From assembly GCA_030141605.1 (NCBI GenBank), contig JAQGDQ010001031.1, forward strand, positions 1-64,000: a DNA stretch of 64,000 nucleotides. Direction: 5' to 3'. Shown one piece after another: positions 34,255-45,589 of the stretch; within the stretch, counting starts at the first letter, position 1; each line of letters starts with the position of its first letter. Origin of the DNA: Tubiluchus corallicola (lineage: Eukaryota > Priapulida > Priapulimorpha > Priapulimorphida > Tubiluchidae). The position numbers and the translations under genes are program-made. Under the pieces are notes generated by a model. That model saw only the letters and a program-made list of their open reading frames with translations. It ran no database searches and was not told the DNA's origin.

Positions 34255-34680
34255 CATTGGACCTTTTTTCAAGGTTGTTCATCCCAGTAACTCTTACGAT
34301 GCAAAGTTGTGTGAAATTTCTTGAACCTTCAAAAAGTGAGATTATTAATGTCAGCCTATCAATCGCTATTAAATTCCAGTCAAAATTATGTGGATTAAGA
34401 TCCTTCTTTGTGTGCAGGTAGTAACCTGCCACTCAGGTAAGCACTTCAATTAGCGAGGCTATTATTGTCAGCTTATCAATCGCTATTAAATTCCAGACAA
34501 AATTATTGGGGATTAAAATCTTTCTTTGTCGGCAGGGAGTAACCTGCCACTCAGGTAAACACTTCAAATAGCGAGGCTAATATTATCAGCTTATCAATCG
34601 TTATTAAATTCCAGGCAAAATTGTTGAAGATAAGATCTTTATTTGTTTGCAGGTTGTGAGCGGCCCATCATCTCAGATAC
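34255..34680 (+). repeat. Modular repeat D: head plus three ~118-bp units
   Basis: A head (TTCAAGGTTGTTCATCCCAG ... GAACCTTCAAAAA) is followed by units with CAGCNTATCAATCG at 34352, 34469 and 34587 (periods 117 and 118). Complete units contain GGCAGGGAGTAACCTGCC (able to form a 6-bp hairpin), then ACTCAG and GTAAACACTTCAAA. Confidence 0.85.
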
Positions 34681-35430
34681 TTTAGAAGATTTTAAACAGC
34701 AATAAGCTCCTCCTTGTGTGCAGGGAGCGTGTCTTAAGAGGTCTGGATGCAATTCAGCGTTTTGCAAAATCTGCCGAGATTTCAAGTTTCTAATGCGAAT
34801 TTTGGAAGAAATTGTTGCAGATTTTTAAGGCCTGTGTGATTAGCGTTTTATGATCAACTCAAATAATTAACAAGATTTATAATTATGCAGCCATCCTTTG
34901 TACAGACAGCGCCTCTAGAATGGTTCGGTATTTGGCATTTTATGTTATAAAATAAATAAAAACTAAGTAAAGCTAATCTTACAGTCAGCTAATCTAAGTT
35001 AGCTGAAGCTGTAAATCATTATGAAAAGTGCTGGTACAAGCAATGTAACAAAGATTTAAAAAGTAAAAGAAAAATTGTGAAAAAAGTGAAAAATAATTTT
35101 TTAGAAATTCCTAAAGAATTTTTTGATTAGTTTGTTCTGCCCTTCAAACTATGTATAAAGCAATGGCAGTTTTATTAATACGGATCAAATTACTGATTTC
35201 TGAGATCACAAATTTGGTGAACAATAAGTTTATTTTAACACAAGACTGAATCATTGGACTGAACATTTACATGTAATACTGGAAAGTCAAGGAACTAAAG
35301 TTAATTTTTCAAAAAAATAAAAAATAAATGGTCACATTCTGTATTAAATTTCCTTATTACATAAAGCGATTATCTAGTTTCGGCTGAACTAAAGATGTAC
35401 AGTTTCAAGGTTTATACATTTTGCAAACAG
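34640..35430 (+). repeat. ~790-bp duplicated tail block E, copy 1
   Basis: Matches 38655-39435 in the same orientation. Shared landmarks are TTTAGAAGATTTTAAA, GCGTGTCTTAAGAGGTCT, AATGGTTCGGTATTTGG-like text, CAGTCAGCTAATCTAAGTTA and ACACAAGACT. It carries the family D tail and further sequence. No coding motif. Confidence 0.8.
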
Positions 35431-35439
35431 TCTTTAACA

Positions 35440-36015
35440 TTGCAATGCAACCGCACTTATTTACTTATTTTCTATGCAACAGCACTTATTTACTTATTTT
35501 CTATGCAACCACACTTATTTACTTAATTTCTGTGCAACAGCACTCATTTGCTGACAACCACAACAACCGAACTTAATTTCTGTGCAACAGCACTCATTTG
35601 CTGACAACCACAACAACCACACTTATCTACTTATTTTCTAAGCAACAGCACTTTTATTTGCTGACAACCACAACAACCGCACTTATTTTCTTTGCCACAG
35701 CACTTATTATCTCTGCGACAGCACTTCTTTGCTGACAACTACAACAACCCCATGCATTTTCTACGCCACAGCACTTATTTGCTGACAACCAAACCAACCG
35801 CACTTATTTTCTACGCAACAGCACTTATTTGTTGACAACCACAACAACCGCACTTATTTTCTACGCAACAGCACTTATTTGCTGACAACCACAACAACCG
35901 CACTTATTTTCTACGCAACAGCACTTATTTGTTGACAACCACAACAACCGCACTTATTTTCTATGCAACTGCACTTATTTGCTGACAACTAAAACAACCG
36001 CACTTATTTTCTTAT
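35440..36015. repeat. Satellite F, 29-bp start changing to 50-bp units
   Basis: The first ~100 bp repeat every 29-30 bp (TTATTTTCTATGCAAC, CACTTATTTAC). From about 35550 the unit becomes 50 bp through an added CTGACAACCACAACAAC (for example 35833 and 35883). It is the reverse-complement relative of the array at 55318-57480. Confidence 0.85.
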
Positions 36016-36254
36016 TTTCCTACATGTCTTTCTCTAAGCTTCAGTTTGTTAATACAAGATTTTAAGTAAAATCCAGAATTTTTCACACCTTCATTACAAA
36101 AGAGCAAAATTTGTTGTAAAATAAGCTTGGAGTTGAAAATGTGAAAGCTCTTTGTGTTGAATGATTGTGAAGGAACATTAATGTTTATGCAGTCAGACAT
36201 TTCTTCAGTTAACAGCTCTGAGCTTTAAACTTTATTGTAAACAAAACTTCACCA
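36016..36254. other. No gene seen
   Basis: Spacer between satellite F and repeat B. The minus frame 36012-36200 has no motif. Confidence 0.3.
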
Positions 36255-36405
36255 CAACTTGTGTCTGTAATTATGACATACTAAAAACATAATTATACAT
36301 TGAAGTAATGGTGTCAGATGGTTGTGATGTGGCCTGAGTTGAGTCAGGCTAACTGTCAAGTGAAATCTCTGAAGATGAGCCACTGAACTGTCAGAAGTGT
36401 CCCAT
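36255..36405. repeat. Dispersed repeat B copy 2
   Basis: Similar to 26690-26840: an ATTATGA block, GTGGCCTGAGTTGAGTC, then GAGCCACTGAACTGT. It is followed by short GATGAGNATCGAAC direct repeats (36475 and 36508). Confidence 0.5.
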
Positions 36406-36814
36406 CCATGTGTATGTGTGAAACATTCTCCACAGTTTAAATAACCAGGATCAGCATGGCAAACGGAACAGTCCAGATGAGTATCGAACCTATGTGTGAA
36501 ACCTTCCAGATGAGAATCGAACTTATGTCTCACGAATCGTTCCTGCAGGGCTAGCAAATTATCCCACTCTTCATGAACCAGACTGTAATTTATTTATAAA
36601 AAATATGAATAATATTATATAGTCTATACTGTAGTCTGTGTGCATATATCAGTTTTTTATGTTATAGAATTATAATAAAATCATTAAATCAGTAATTAGT
36701 AACAATGATCATTGAGACAATAGCAGTGCCAAATGTTTTCTAACATGTCAAACTTGAAAAACCATAACTCGTTCATTTTTAGTCTAATGTTTGTATAAAA
36801 ACTTTATCATTGAC
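36406..36814. other. No gene seen
   Basis: AT-rich spacer without a recognisable motif apart from the short direct repeats at its left edge. Confidence 0.3.
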
Positions 36815-37150
36815 GTTTCAAGGTTGGTCATTTACCCACAATTCCTCACGCTGCCAAGATTGTTGTGAAATCTACCGAATCAACTTAAAAAGAGAGATTA
36901 TTGAGCTGTTGTTTCATCTCAGACACATTTGTATTATGTCTTCCTTTGTGTAAAGGGCGTCGCGGCATGAGTTGCATCTTAGCTCAACAATTCACAAGAT
37001 TTCAATAATTATTAAATTCCAAACCGAATTACTGAAGAATTGCATCTTCTTTTGTGTTTAGGACGCGACGACATAAACCGCATCCTACGTCAATATTTCT
37101 CAATATTTCTATTATTGTAATAAGTGATTGTAATTTCTTAAACTTGAGAC
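36815..37150 (+). repeat. Modular repeat D, degenerate copy
   Basis: The head is recognisable (TTCAAGGTTGGTCATTTACC, ATTGTTGTGAAATCTACC) and is followed by diverged modules with CTTCCTTTGTGTAAAGGGCG and TTCTTTTGTGTTTAGGACGC. Confidence 0.6.
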
Positions 37151-37153
37151 TTG

Positions 37154-38655
37154 GTAAGCAACAAGTATCAACACTGAAGTCAAAAAAGTTTCTTCAAAGC
37201 ATTGAAAGTTGTTAAAATGTTTTTACTTTTGTGCTTCAGTGTTCATTTCAGAGATTATATCATATTCAAGGTTGGTCATTGCCCAGTAGTTCTCACGCAG
37301 CTAAGATTGTTGTGAAATTTGCAGAAACCTTCAAATAGCGAGGCTATTATTGTCAGCTTATCAATCGCTATTAAATTTCAGACAAAATTATTGGGGATTA
37401 AAATCCTTCTTTGTGTGCAGGGAGTAACCTGCCACTCAAGTAAACACTTCAAATAGCGAGGCTATTATTGTCAGCTTATCAATCGCTATTAAATTCCAGG
37501 CAAAATTATTGGGGATTAAAATCCTTCTTTGTGTGCAGGTAGTAAACTGCCACTCAGGTAAACACTTCAAATAACGAGACTATTATTGTCAGCTTATCAA
37601 TCGCTATTAAATTCCAGACAAAATTATTGGGGATTATAATCTTTCTTTGTCGGCAGGGAGTAACCTGCCACTCAGGTAAACACTTCAAATAGCGAGGCTA
37701 TTATTATCAGCTTATCAATCGTTATTAAGTTCCAGACAAAATTATTGGGGATTACAATCTTTCTTTGTCGGCAGGGAGTAACCTGCCACTCAGGTAAACA
37801 CTTCAAATAGCGAGGCTATTATTATCAGCTTATCAATCGTTATTAAGTTCCAGACAGAATCTTTGGGGATTACAATCTTTCTTTGTCGGCAGGGAGTAAC
37901 CTGCCACTCAGGTAAATACTTCAAAAGGATTATAAATAAGCTGCTCTTTTGTGTGCAGAGAGAGCGCATCTCAAGGTGTCTGCAATTTAATGTTTTGCGG
38001 AATTTGCTGCAAAGATTATAAACTTCAAAAGTCGGTGTAATTATTTTCGGTTCGTTTCAGTCAATATTAAATTCCAGACAAAATTATTGGGGATTATTAT
38101 CTTTATTTGTGTGCAGGTAGTAACCTGCAAAAGAACGAGCGACAAGCAAAAGAACAATGACGACACAGTCATTGTGAAAAAGATTTTAAAAAAGAAAAGC
38201 AATGGTAAGCAACAAGTATCAACACTGAAGTCAAAAAAGTTTCTTCAAAGCATTGAAAACTGTTAAAATGTTTTTACTTTTGTGCTTCGGGGTTCATTTA
38301 AGAGATTTTATCATATTCAAGGTTGGTCATTGCCCAGCAGTTCTCACGCAGCTAAGATTGTTGTGGAATTTGCAGAAACCTTCAAATAACGAGACTATTA
38401 TTGTTATCTCTGAAGTCATTATTAAATTCCAGACAAAATTATTGGGAATTAAAATCTTTCTTTGTCGGCAGGGAGTAACCAACCACTCAGGTAAACACTT
38501 CAGAAGGATTATAAATAAGCTGTTCTTTTGTGTCCAGAGAGCGCGTCTCAAGATGTCTGCAATTTGGTATTTTGCGAAATCTGCCGCCAGGATTATTAAT
38601 TTCAAGGGTTATTATTTCTGAAATCATTATTAAATTCCAGACACAATTATTGAAG
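37154..38655 (+). repeat. Modular repeat D, two head-plus-unit copies in tandem
   Basis: A 210-bp segment (GGTAAGCAACAAGTATCAAC ... GCAGAAACCTTCAAATA) occurs at 37154 and 38197. After the first head come five 118-bp units (CAGCTTATCAATCG at 37353, 37472, 37590, 37708, 37826). After the second there is about one. Both continue into a tail with GTGTGCAGAGAGAGCGCATC-like and GTCTGCAATTT blocks. The plus frame at 38253-38621 reads through it by chance. Confidence 0.85.
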
Positions 38656-39435
38656 AAAAGATCTTTATTTGTTTGTAGGGTGTGAAAGGCAAATCATCTC
38701 AAAGACTTTAGAAGATTTTAAAAAGCAATAAGCTGCTCTTTGTTTGCAGAGAGCGTGTCTTAAGAGGTCTGCATGCAATTCAGCGTTTTGCCAGGATTAC
38801 AAGTTTCTAATGCGACTTCTGGAGAAAGTTGAAGGTTAAAATCGTATTTTGTAGGCCTGTGCGATTAGCGTTTTAGGATCAACTGAAATACTTAACAAGA
38901 TATATGATTAAGCAGCCCTCCTTTGCACAGACAGCGCATCTCACATGGTTCGGTATTTGGAATTTTATGTTATAAAATAAATAACAACTAAGTAAAGCTA
39001 ATCTTGCAGTCAGCTAATCTAAGTTAGCTGAAGCTTTAAATCATCGTGAAAAGTGCTGGTACCACAAATGTAACAAAGATTTAAAAAGTAATAGAAAATT
39101 GATTAAATTAAAAACAATTTTTCAGGAATTCCTAAAAAAAATTTGACTAGATTAATTCTGTCCTTCAGACTATGTATAAGGCAATGGCAGTTTCATTAAT
39201 GCTGATAAATTAATGATTTCTGAGGTCGTAAATTTGGTGAACAATAAGTTTATTTCAACACAAGACTAATTCATTGGACTGAGCATTAACATCTAATACT
39301 GGAAAGTCAATTCACTAAAGTTAATTTTTCAATAAAATAAATGCTAACATTGTGTATTAAATTTCCTTATTACATAAAGCAATTTTCTAGTTTCAGCTGA
39401 ACTAAAGATGTTACAGTTTCAAGATTTATACATTT
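38656..39435 (+). repeat. ~790-bp duplicated tail block E, copy 2
   Basis: Counterpart of 34640-35430, about 4.0 kb downstream, same orientation. Most changes are point substitutions and small indels. Confidence 0.8.
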
Positions 39436-40367
39436 TCCACACTTTTTTAAAATTGCTACGTGTTTGTCTAAAAAAATAGTTTCAATAAGATAGCTACGCT
39501 TCGCAAATCATTTATCTCTAAAATAATTACGAGTTTATTATATAGACACCGTTAATGACGTTTCAAATCACAGCTTTTTGGATGCGCGGCAAGATTAAAA
39601 AATTGGTGAGTTCCTTGAGTTTACGTTTTGGGGTTTTTCCAAACTATGAAATTTTATACAGTTTCATAAGAAGCACTTTTGCTTTAATTTTATTATTGAC
39701 AGACATAAGATACTAATCAAAGTTAACAAGCAAACAAGCAACTTAGAGAAATGAAGGTTCACAGCTCATAACGATTTTAACCAATACTACACGAGAGGCT
39801 TTTGTATTAACATTTTAGAGGTTTATGTGCTAAATTCATGATAAACACTTGATGACAAAATTCATTATTAACAAGCCTGATACCAAAAACCAGGTTTATT
39901 TCTTTATAAACTTGTGTGTTTCGCTTTGGTTAGCATTGAAAAACTCCAAATTTAGCACCGCACATACATCTTGCGAAAAACGAAAAATCGGGGAAGAAAG
40001 CAGAAATGACGTCCTGTTTTGAAAGACACTGCGCATGTGTGACTCTCGTCTTTTTTACATGTGAGCAAGTCATGCAGTACGCCAGTAATGGAGCGACTGG
40101 TGTACTGGTTGAAGCAATTTTAATATTAAGCTCCAATCAGAGCTTTGTTCACACTTATTTGAATGAACTATATTTTATAGATAAAATAATATTAGTAACG
40201 AAGTACAACGTGTAAAAGTTTTAGTGTGACATCACTCGTATTTTTTGCTTGGCTTGCTTTCTTGTTGCAGATAATTTTATGTTATCTAATCATTTCTGCT
40301 TTTAAATATTTCACTGCCAAGTTATCTTTTACTGTTCAGACAATGACAAACAGTAATATTAATATTA
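39436..40367. other. No gene seen
   Basis: AT-rich without recognised coding sequence. Opposed short frames near 39930-40215 have no motif. Confidence 0.4.
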
Positions 40368-41125
40368 ACTAGCAAAGGCCCCGCAAAAAATTTTGCGTAT
40401 AAATCCACGTATAATCAATAATACGCGAACATTCTACCTAGTCCTCATTTATAACACAAAGCCCGTAACATCCTGCCTACTGTTTGTTTACTTACCTAAC
40501 GCAAAGCCAGCAGCAGCAGCTTTTTGCTGAATTAAAGCTATAAGCAATAATGGATGACGTCACAACAATGGCATTGCGTCAGCAGTTTTCTAAGCGAAAA
40601 TTGCCGAAAATAGAACATCTAATTAACTCGTCGCTACTCCTCTCGGTGGACCTGCCCTAAAATATAGCCCACATCATCGTGTAGCCCCGTTCTTCTTCTT
40701 TCTAAAGAGCTATATATCACCTTCTGAGAGTCCCACCAGTCGCCGCTAGAACGTTTTTTCCGAAGGCTGTTTGGCCAAAATTTCGAAAAAATCGCGAGTT
40801 GGGTCCGGGAAAATGCCCGTTACGGGACGCCGTGGCCCTCTCACGAATTCTAAATAGGCCTATGACACCCACCGCTGAACGGGCTATCTATCCATAGCCA
40901 TATAACTTTTGCAAAAAACGGCCGAAAAATGGCCATTTTTGGGGTTTTTTCGCCCCCCCCCTTCCTTCTGGTGGGCCCAATTCGAAAAATAAACCATCAA
41001 TGGCACGACACTAGATCGAGACCTTTCGTTTGATATATAGATCGCCGCAAATGGTGCCCTCGTCCGGGCTGTAGCCTCGAATATTATATATAAATAAATA
41101 AATATATTAAGATACCAAGAACATA
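40368..41125 (+). repeat. Dispersed repeat A, full-length-looking copy
   Basis: Starts ACTAGCAAAGGCCCCGC and runs through the TTGCGTCAGCAG block, TCGCGAGTTGGGTCCGGG, GCTGAACGGGCTATC, GGCACGACACTAGATCGAGA and GTAGCCTCGAAT. It ends in a (TAAA)-type tail (ATATAAATAAATAAATATA). It is richer in G+C than its surroundings. A short A/T-repeat tail suits a SINE or the 3' end of an RTE-like LINE. I see no Pol III B box and no ORF. Confidence 0.8.
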
Positions 41126-41140
41126 TAATATAAGAGACTA

Positions 41141-42335
41141 GCCAAACCCCACAAAAAGAATTTTGTGCACAAATCAACACACAACCCACACCACACCACT
41201 CCACCTCATCACACCACACTGCACCACACCATACCACTCCACCTCATCGCACCACACTGCACCACACAATACCACCACACCGCACCGCACCACACCACAC
41301 CACCCACACCATACCACTCCACCACATCACACCACACTGCACCACACCATACCACTGCACCTGCCACACACCACACCACACCACCCACACCATAATACTC
41401 CACCACATCACACCGCACAGCACCACACCATAACACCACACTGCACCACACCACCCACCCACCTACACACCACACCACCCACACCATACCACTCCACCAC
41501 ATCACACCACACCGCACCACACCATACCACTGCAGCACACCGCACCACCCACACACCACACCACACCACCCACACCATACGACTCCACCACATCACACCA
41601 CACTGCACCACACCATACCACTGCACCACCCACACACCACACCACACCACACCACCCACACCATAATACTCCACCACATCACACCGCACTGCACCACACC
41701 ATAACACCACACTGCACCACAACACCCACAAATAGCCAAACCCCACAAAAAGAATTTTGTGCACAAATCAACACACAACCCACACCACACCACTCCACCT
41801 CATCACACCACACTGCACCACACCATACCACTCCACCTCATCGCACCACACTGCACCACACAATACCACCACACCGCACCGCACCACACCATACCACCTA
41901 CACACCACACCACCCACACCATACCACTCCACCACATCACACCACACTGCACCACACCATACCACTGCACCACCCACCCACACACCACACCACACCACCC
42001 ACACCATAATACTCCACCACATCACACCGCACAGCACCACACCCTAACACCACACTGCACCACACCACACCACACCACCCACACCATACCACTCCACCAG
42101 ACTGCACCACAAACACCATACCACTGCAGCACACCGCACCACCCACCCACACACCACACCACACCACCCACACCATACGACTCCACCACATCACACCACA
42201 CTGCTCCACACCATACCACTGCAGCACAAAGCACCACCCACACACCACACCATACCACCCACACCATACGACTCCACCACATCACACCACACTGCACCAC
42301 ACAATACCACCACACCGCATGGCACCACACCATAC
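41141..42335. repeat. CA-rich satellite, 594-bp higher-order unit in two copies
   Basis: Built from CCACACC / CACTGCACCACAC variants with almost no G on the plus strand. The unique-looking lead GCCAAACCCCACAAAAAGAA recurs at 41141 and 41735, offset 594, and the following text matches closely. Long frames in all phases (His/Thr/Pro on plus; Val/Trp/Cys/Gly on minus) follow from the simple composition and are not genes. Confidence 0.9.
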
Positions 42336-42339
42336 AGTA

Positions 42340-43015
42340 GGCAGCTTTTTGCTGAATTAAAGCTATAAGATTATAGACAGAGTACAATGGATGACGTCAG
42401 AACAATGGCTTTGCGTCAGCAGTTTTCTAAGCAAAAATTGTCGAAAATAGAACATCCAATTAACTCGTCGGTACTCCTCTCGGTGGACCTGCCCTAAAAC
42501 ATAGCTCACACCATCGTGTAGCCCCGTTCTTCCTCTTTGTAAAGAGCTATATATCTCCTTCCGAGAGTGCCACCAGGCGACGCTAGAACGTTTTTTCCGC
42601 AGGCAGTTTGGTCAAAATTTCGAAAAAATCGCGAGTTGGGTCCGGGAAAACGCCCGTTGCGGGACCCCGTGGCCCTCTCGCGAATTCTAAATAGGCCTAC
42701 TACACCCACCGCTGAACGGGCTATCTATCCATACCCAGCACCCCCCTCGGCCCGTTCCAGTTCTCTACATCTCAGCCGTATAACTTTTGCAAAAAACGGC
42801 CGAAAAAGGGCCATTTTTGGAGGTTTTTCGCCTCCCCCTTCTCCCGGTGGGCCCGATTCGAAAAATAAACCATCAATGGCACGACACTAGATCGAGACCT
42901 TTCGTTTGATATATAGATCGCCGCAAATGGTGCCCTCGTCGGAGCTGTAGCCTCGAATCTTACATATATATAAATAAATAAATAATATATACCAAGAATA
43001 TTAATATAAGAGTAT
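42340..43015 (+). repeat. Dispersed repeat A, 5'-truncated copy
   Basis: Starts at GCAGCTTTTTGCTGAATTAA, about 150 bases into the full copy, and continues to the same TAAATAAATAAATA tail and the same post-tail text (ATACCAAGAA). Compared with 40368-41125 it has an extra segment near 42737-42770 (CACCCCCCTCGGCCCGTTCC). Confidence 0.8.
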
Positions 43016-45589
43016 AGATACAGTATTAAGCTTCATATTAATACAGTAAAGCTTACAACAAACTTAGATACGCTTCCAGTAACTGTTAAATCTCTACCTG
43101 GTGCTTGTGTTCCATCTCGTGTCTTTATTGATATTGAAAAGATCTTTGCTTCAGGGTAATTAATCAAGATTGGCAAAATTTTCAAACACAGTTTTAATTG
43201 CATCAAGCCGTGTCTTGTGTACCTCAAACTAACCATGTCTGCTCATAGTCTACTGCTCATGTCTGTTCATAAGCAGGCCACGCCATACGTATTCAGTGTT
43301 TGGAGGTATTTCCACATGCTCCTTTTCTATGTTCTTTATTTCGTTCACAGTACATTGGTAACCCTATTTCTCTGTATTTTAGCAGTAATGTAATTTTAGT
43401 AAATTCCACTGAGATCATTTTCTTTTATGGGTCTTATAATATTAAATGGATTCACTAGTTGTTCAGCTGGATGAAATACCATTGCATCTGTTTTGTCTAC
43501 AAACTACCATGAACAAAAACTTCAGACAGATTCAATATATAGCTTAAATTGAATTTTAACGTTTAATATGTGATTTCTTGACGTCGAATAATTTACAGAT
43601 CCATCCTTGTCAAATATCGAGTATTAATTGCCAACCTGCTTGATTAGTTTAATTTAATTTTAATAATCTTGAGCAGTTGGCGCCACAGCACGGAAGTGTT
43701 TAATTCTGATAAAATTCATAATGCCAAAATTCGTGTTTTAGCTTCCTAGTTTTGCCAAGGTAGAAACCATCTGACTATCAAAAAGCAGACACAGCATCAT
43801 TGTGACATATAAGGTCTGTTAACTTGACTTTACACACAGCTATTTGTTATAGTCCGACACGCTTTTGTGTCTTAGTTATTTTTTTCAAAGAAGGGCCTCG
43901 CTTGTTCTTGCTAGATTTTCAAAAATATTTTGCTCATGTTTTTCCCACTTAGAGTGTCGACCAAGATGATAACGTTTTTTTAACTTTGGGATCTGTTTTG
44001 TTAATGTGGGAAATTTAATTTTAATATAATTAAAATTTAAAATTAAATATAATTTAAATTTCAAGTTCGTTTGTTTCTGCAAAGATTTCTGCATTATACC
44101 CCAAACAATCGCCAAAGGTTCGCCAAACGGTATATGAAAGCGTTATATGAAGGACATGTGCCACCTTTGGACATAGTCACATGTCATTAATAACAATTAT
44201 TTACAAGAAATACCTCGACATCCATAATGGTGGTCAAAGGGGAGAAGGCTTAGCAAACTTGAAGTGATTTATTCTCTTCTTTAATTAAGGACAGAAATAT
44301 CTCATCTGGTTTACTATTTCAGTAAACTATTGTATGAGTTCGTAGTTCATGTGCAATCATTGGTCCTTATATTTCAACTGGGAATCACTTGACACTATAC
44401 AAGCTATCAGGTATCCTAGCAGCCTGGTTTGATTGGTCATAAATTAATTGTCACTTTCTTTGTTAATTGTACGTTTTGCCTAAGTTTTGTTTACTATATT
44501 TCTCACCTTCGTGCAGAAAGGCAGAGCAAAATTAGAAACAGCAAAATTTGATACAAGTTCTGTCAGACAGGTCTTTGGTCTTTCAAACATTAAAAATCGC
44601 TTTAAAAATAATGGCGTCTACGAAAAGTAATTCAACTGCAAACGATTGATACTTTTGGTCTGTTTTTGCGAATGAAGAGCCCTAGTAACGGGGATGTGTC
44701 ACAGAAAGAATGTTTTAGAGTGTTTTTATTTTTTACAACTAATTACTGTCCAATTTTCACATTTCATGTCGTAGTTTAGACGTCATAGATGCGTTTTACC
44801 AGAAAGCAAATTTGGGTGAAAAACGTGTTTGTTTACGAAAATCAGCTGTAGCTCTATTATCAACATGCCACAAAATGGTCCACGTCACGGAACAATTTTT
44901 AAAATTAAAAATACAATTCTGATCAGAAGTGCTGATTATTATAATCCGCAATTTTCCTGGAATTATTTTGGTCACTTTGTGACTGGGATGTAATGTCCAA
45001 CTTTGAAGAGCTTTTCGTAACGTAAAAAAGGAACTCAGATTTGAATCATTGACAATTATAATCCAATTCAATGCCATTTGTTTTCATAAGAACCAGAGTC
45101 GCATAAATATGAGTGTAATGAACAAACTTGAACAGCTTTTCACAACATACAAGTCCATTCTAGTTTTTGTAATGCCTGCTGGTTGTATTACAATTTCAAC
45201 TGAAATTATGTGCAATTAATAAACACATACGAATTATTTTACAGTTTGAATCATGAATGGGATGTGTGAGCAAGTTTAAAGAAGTTCTACATCTTTCAAA
45301 TTTTATCAAATTCTATGGCATAGGACACAAGTTCATTTGACGTGCTCTAAGTTCAGTACGCAATGCAGGTCTTTTATTTTGACCATAACTGTAACAAAGA
45401 TTAAGCAGGTCTTATTATCCTGCAATAACTATTTATTGAAATGTATTTCGATTTCTGTAAGTTCTTAAAAGGAAGAAAAGATTTGGTAGTAAGATGGTCG
45501 ACTTGTGCAAATAGGTTGTGCTTAAGGAACTTTGTGTTAATTAAAATGTTCAAACAAACATTATTGGCGCCATATTTCCAGTGCTGAAG
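43016..45589. other. Non-coding, nothing recognised
   Basis: About 2.6 kb of AT-rich sequence. The minus frame at 43033-43236 (SISIKTRDGTQAPGRDLTVT) reads protein-like but I do not recognise it. No tandem arrays. Confidence 0.4.

Noticed and set aside
36249-36557. His/Cys-rich 102-codon minus frame resembling a zinc-finger protein
   Set aside because: Overlaps repeat B and short direct repeats; cysteine spacing fits no finger family.
37353-37930. Family D units as spliced-leader RNA genes (hairpin, GTAAAC donor, AATTATTGGGG as an Sm-like site)
   Set aside because: Stem changes between copies are not compensatory, the Sm-like site is imperfect, and there is no fixed 5' end or promoter element.
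41163-42387. Long His/Thr/Pro and Val/Trp/Cys/Gly reading frames on both strands (up to 193 codons)
   Set aside because: They come from a CA-rich tandem array with almost no possible stop codons; frames overlap on both strands and follow the repeat period.
42567-42890. 107-codon Pro/Arg-rich plus frame
   Set aside because: Lies within repeat A; the matching copy at 40.8 kb does not keep the frame.
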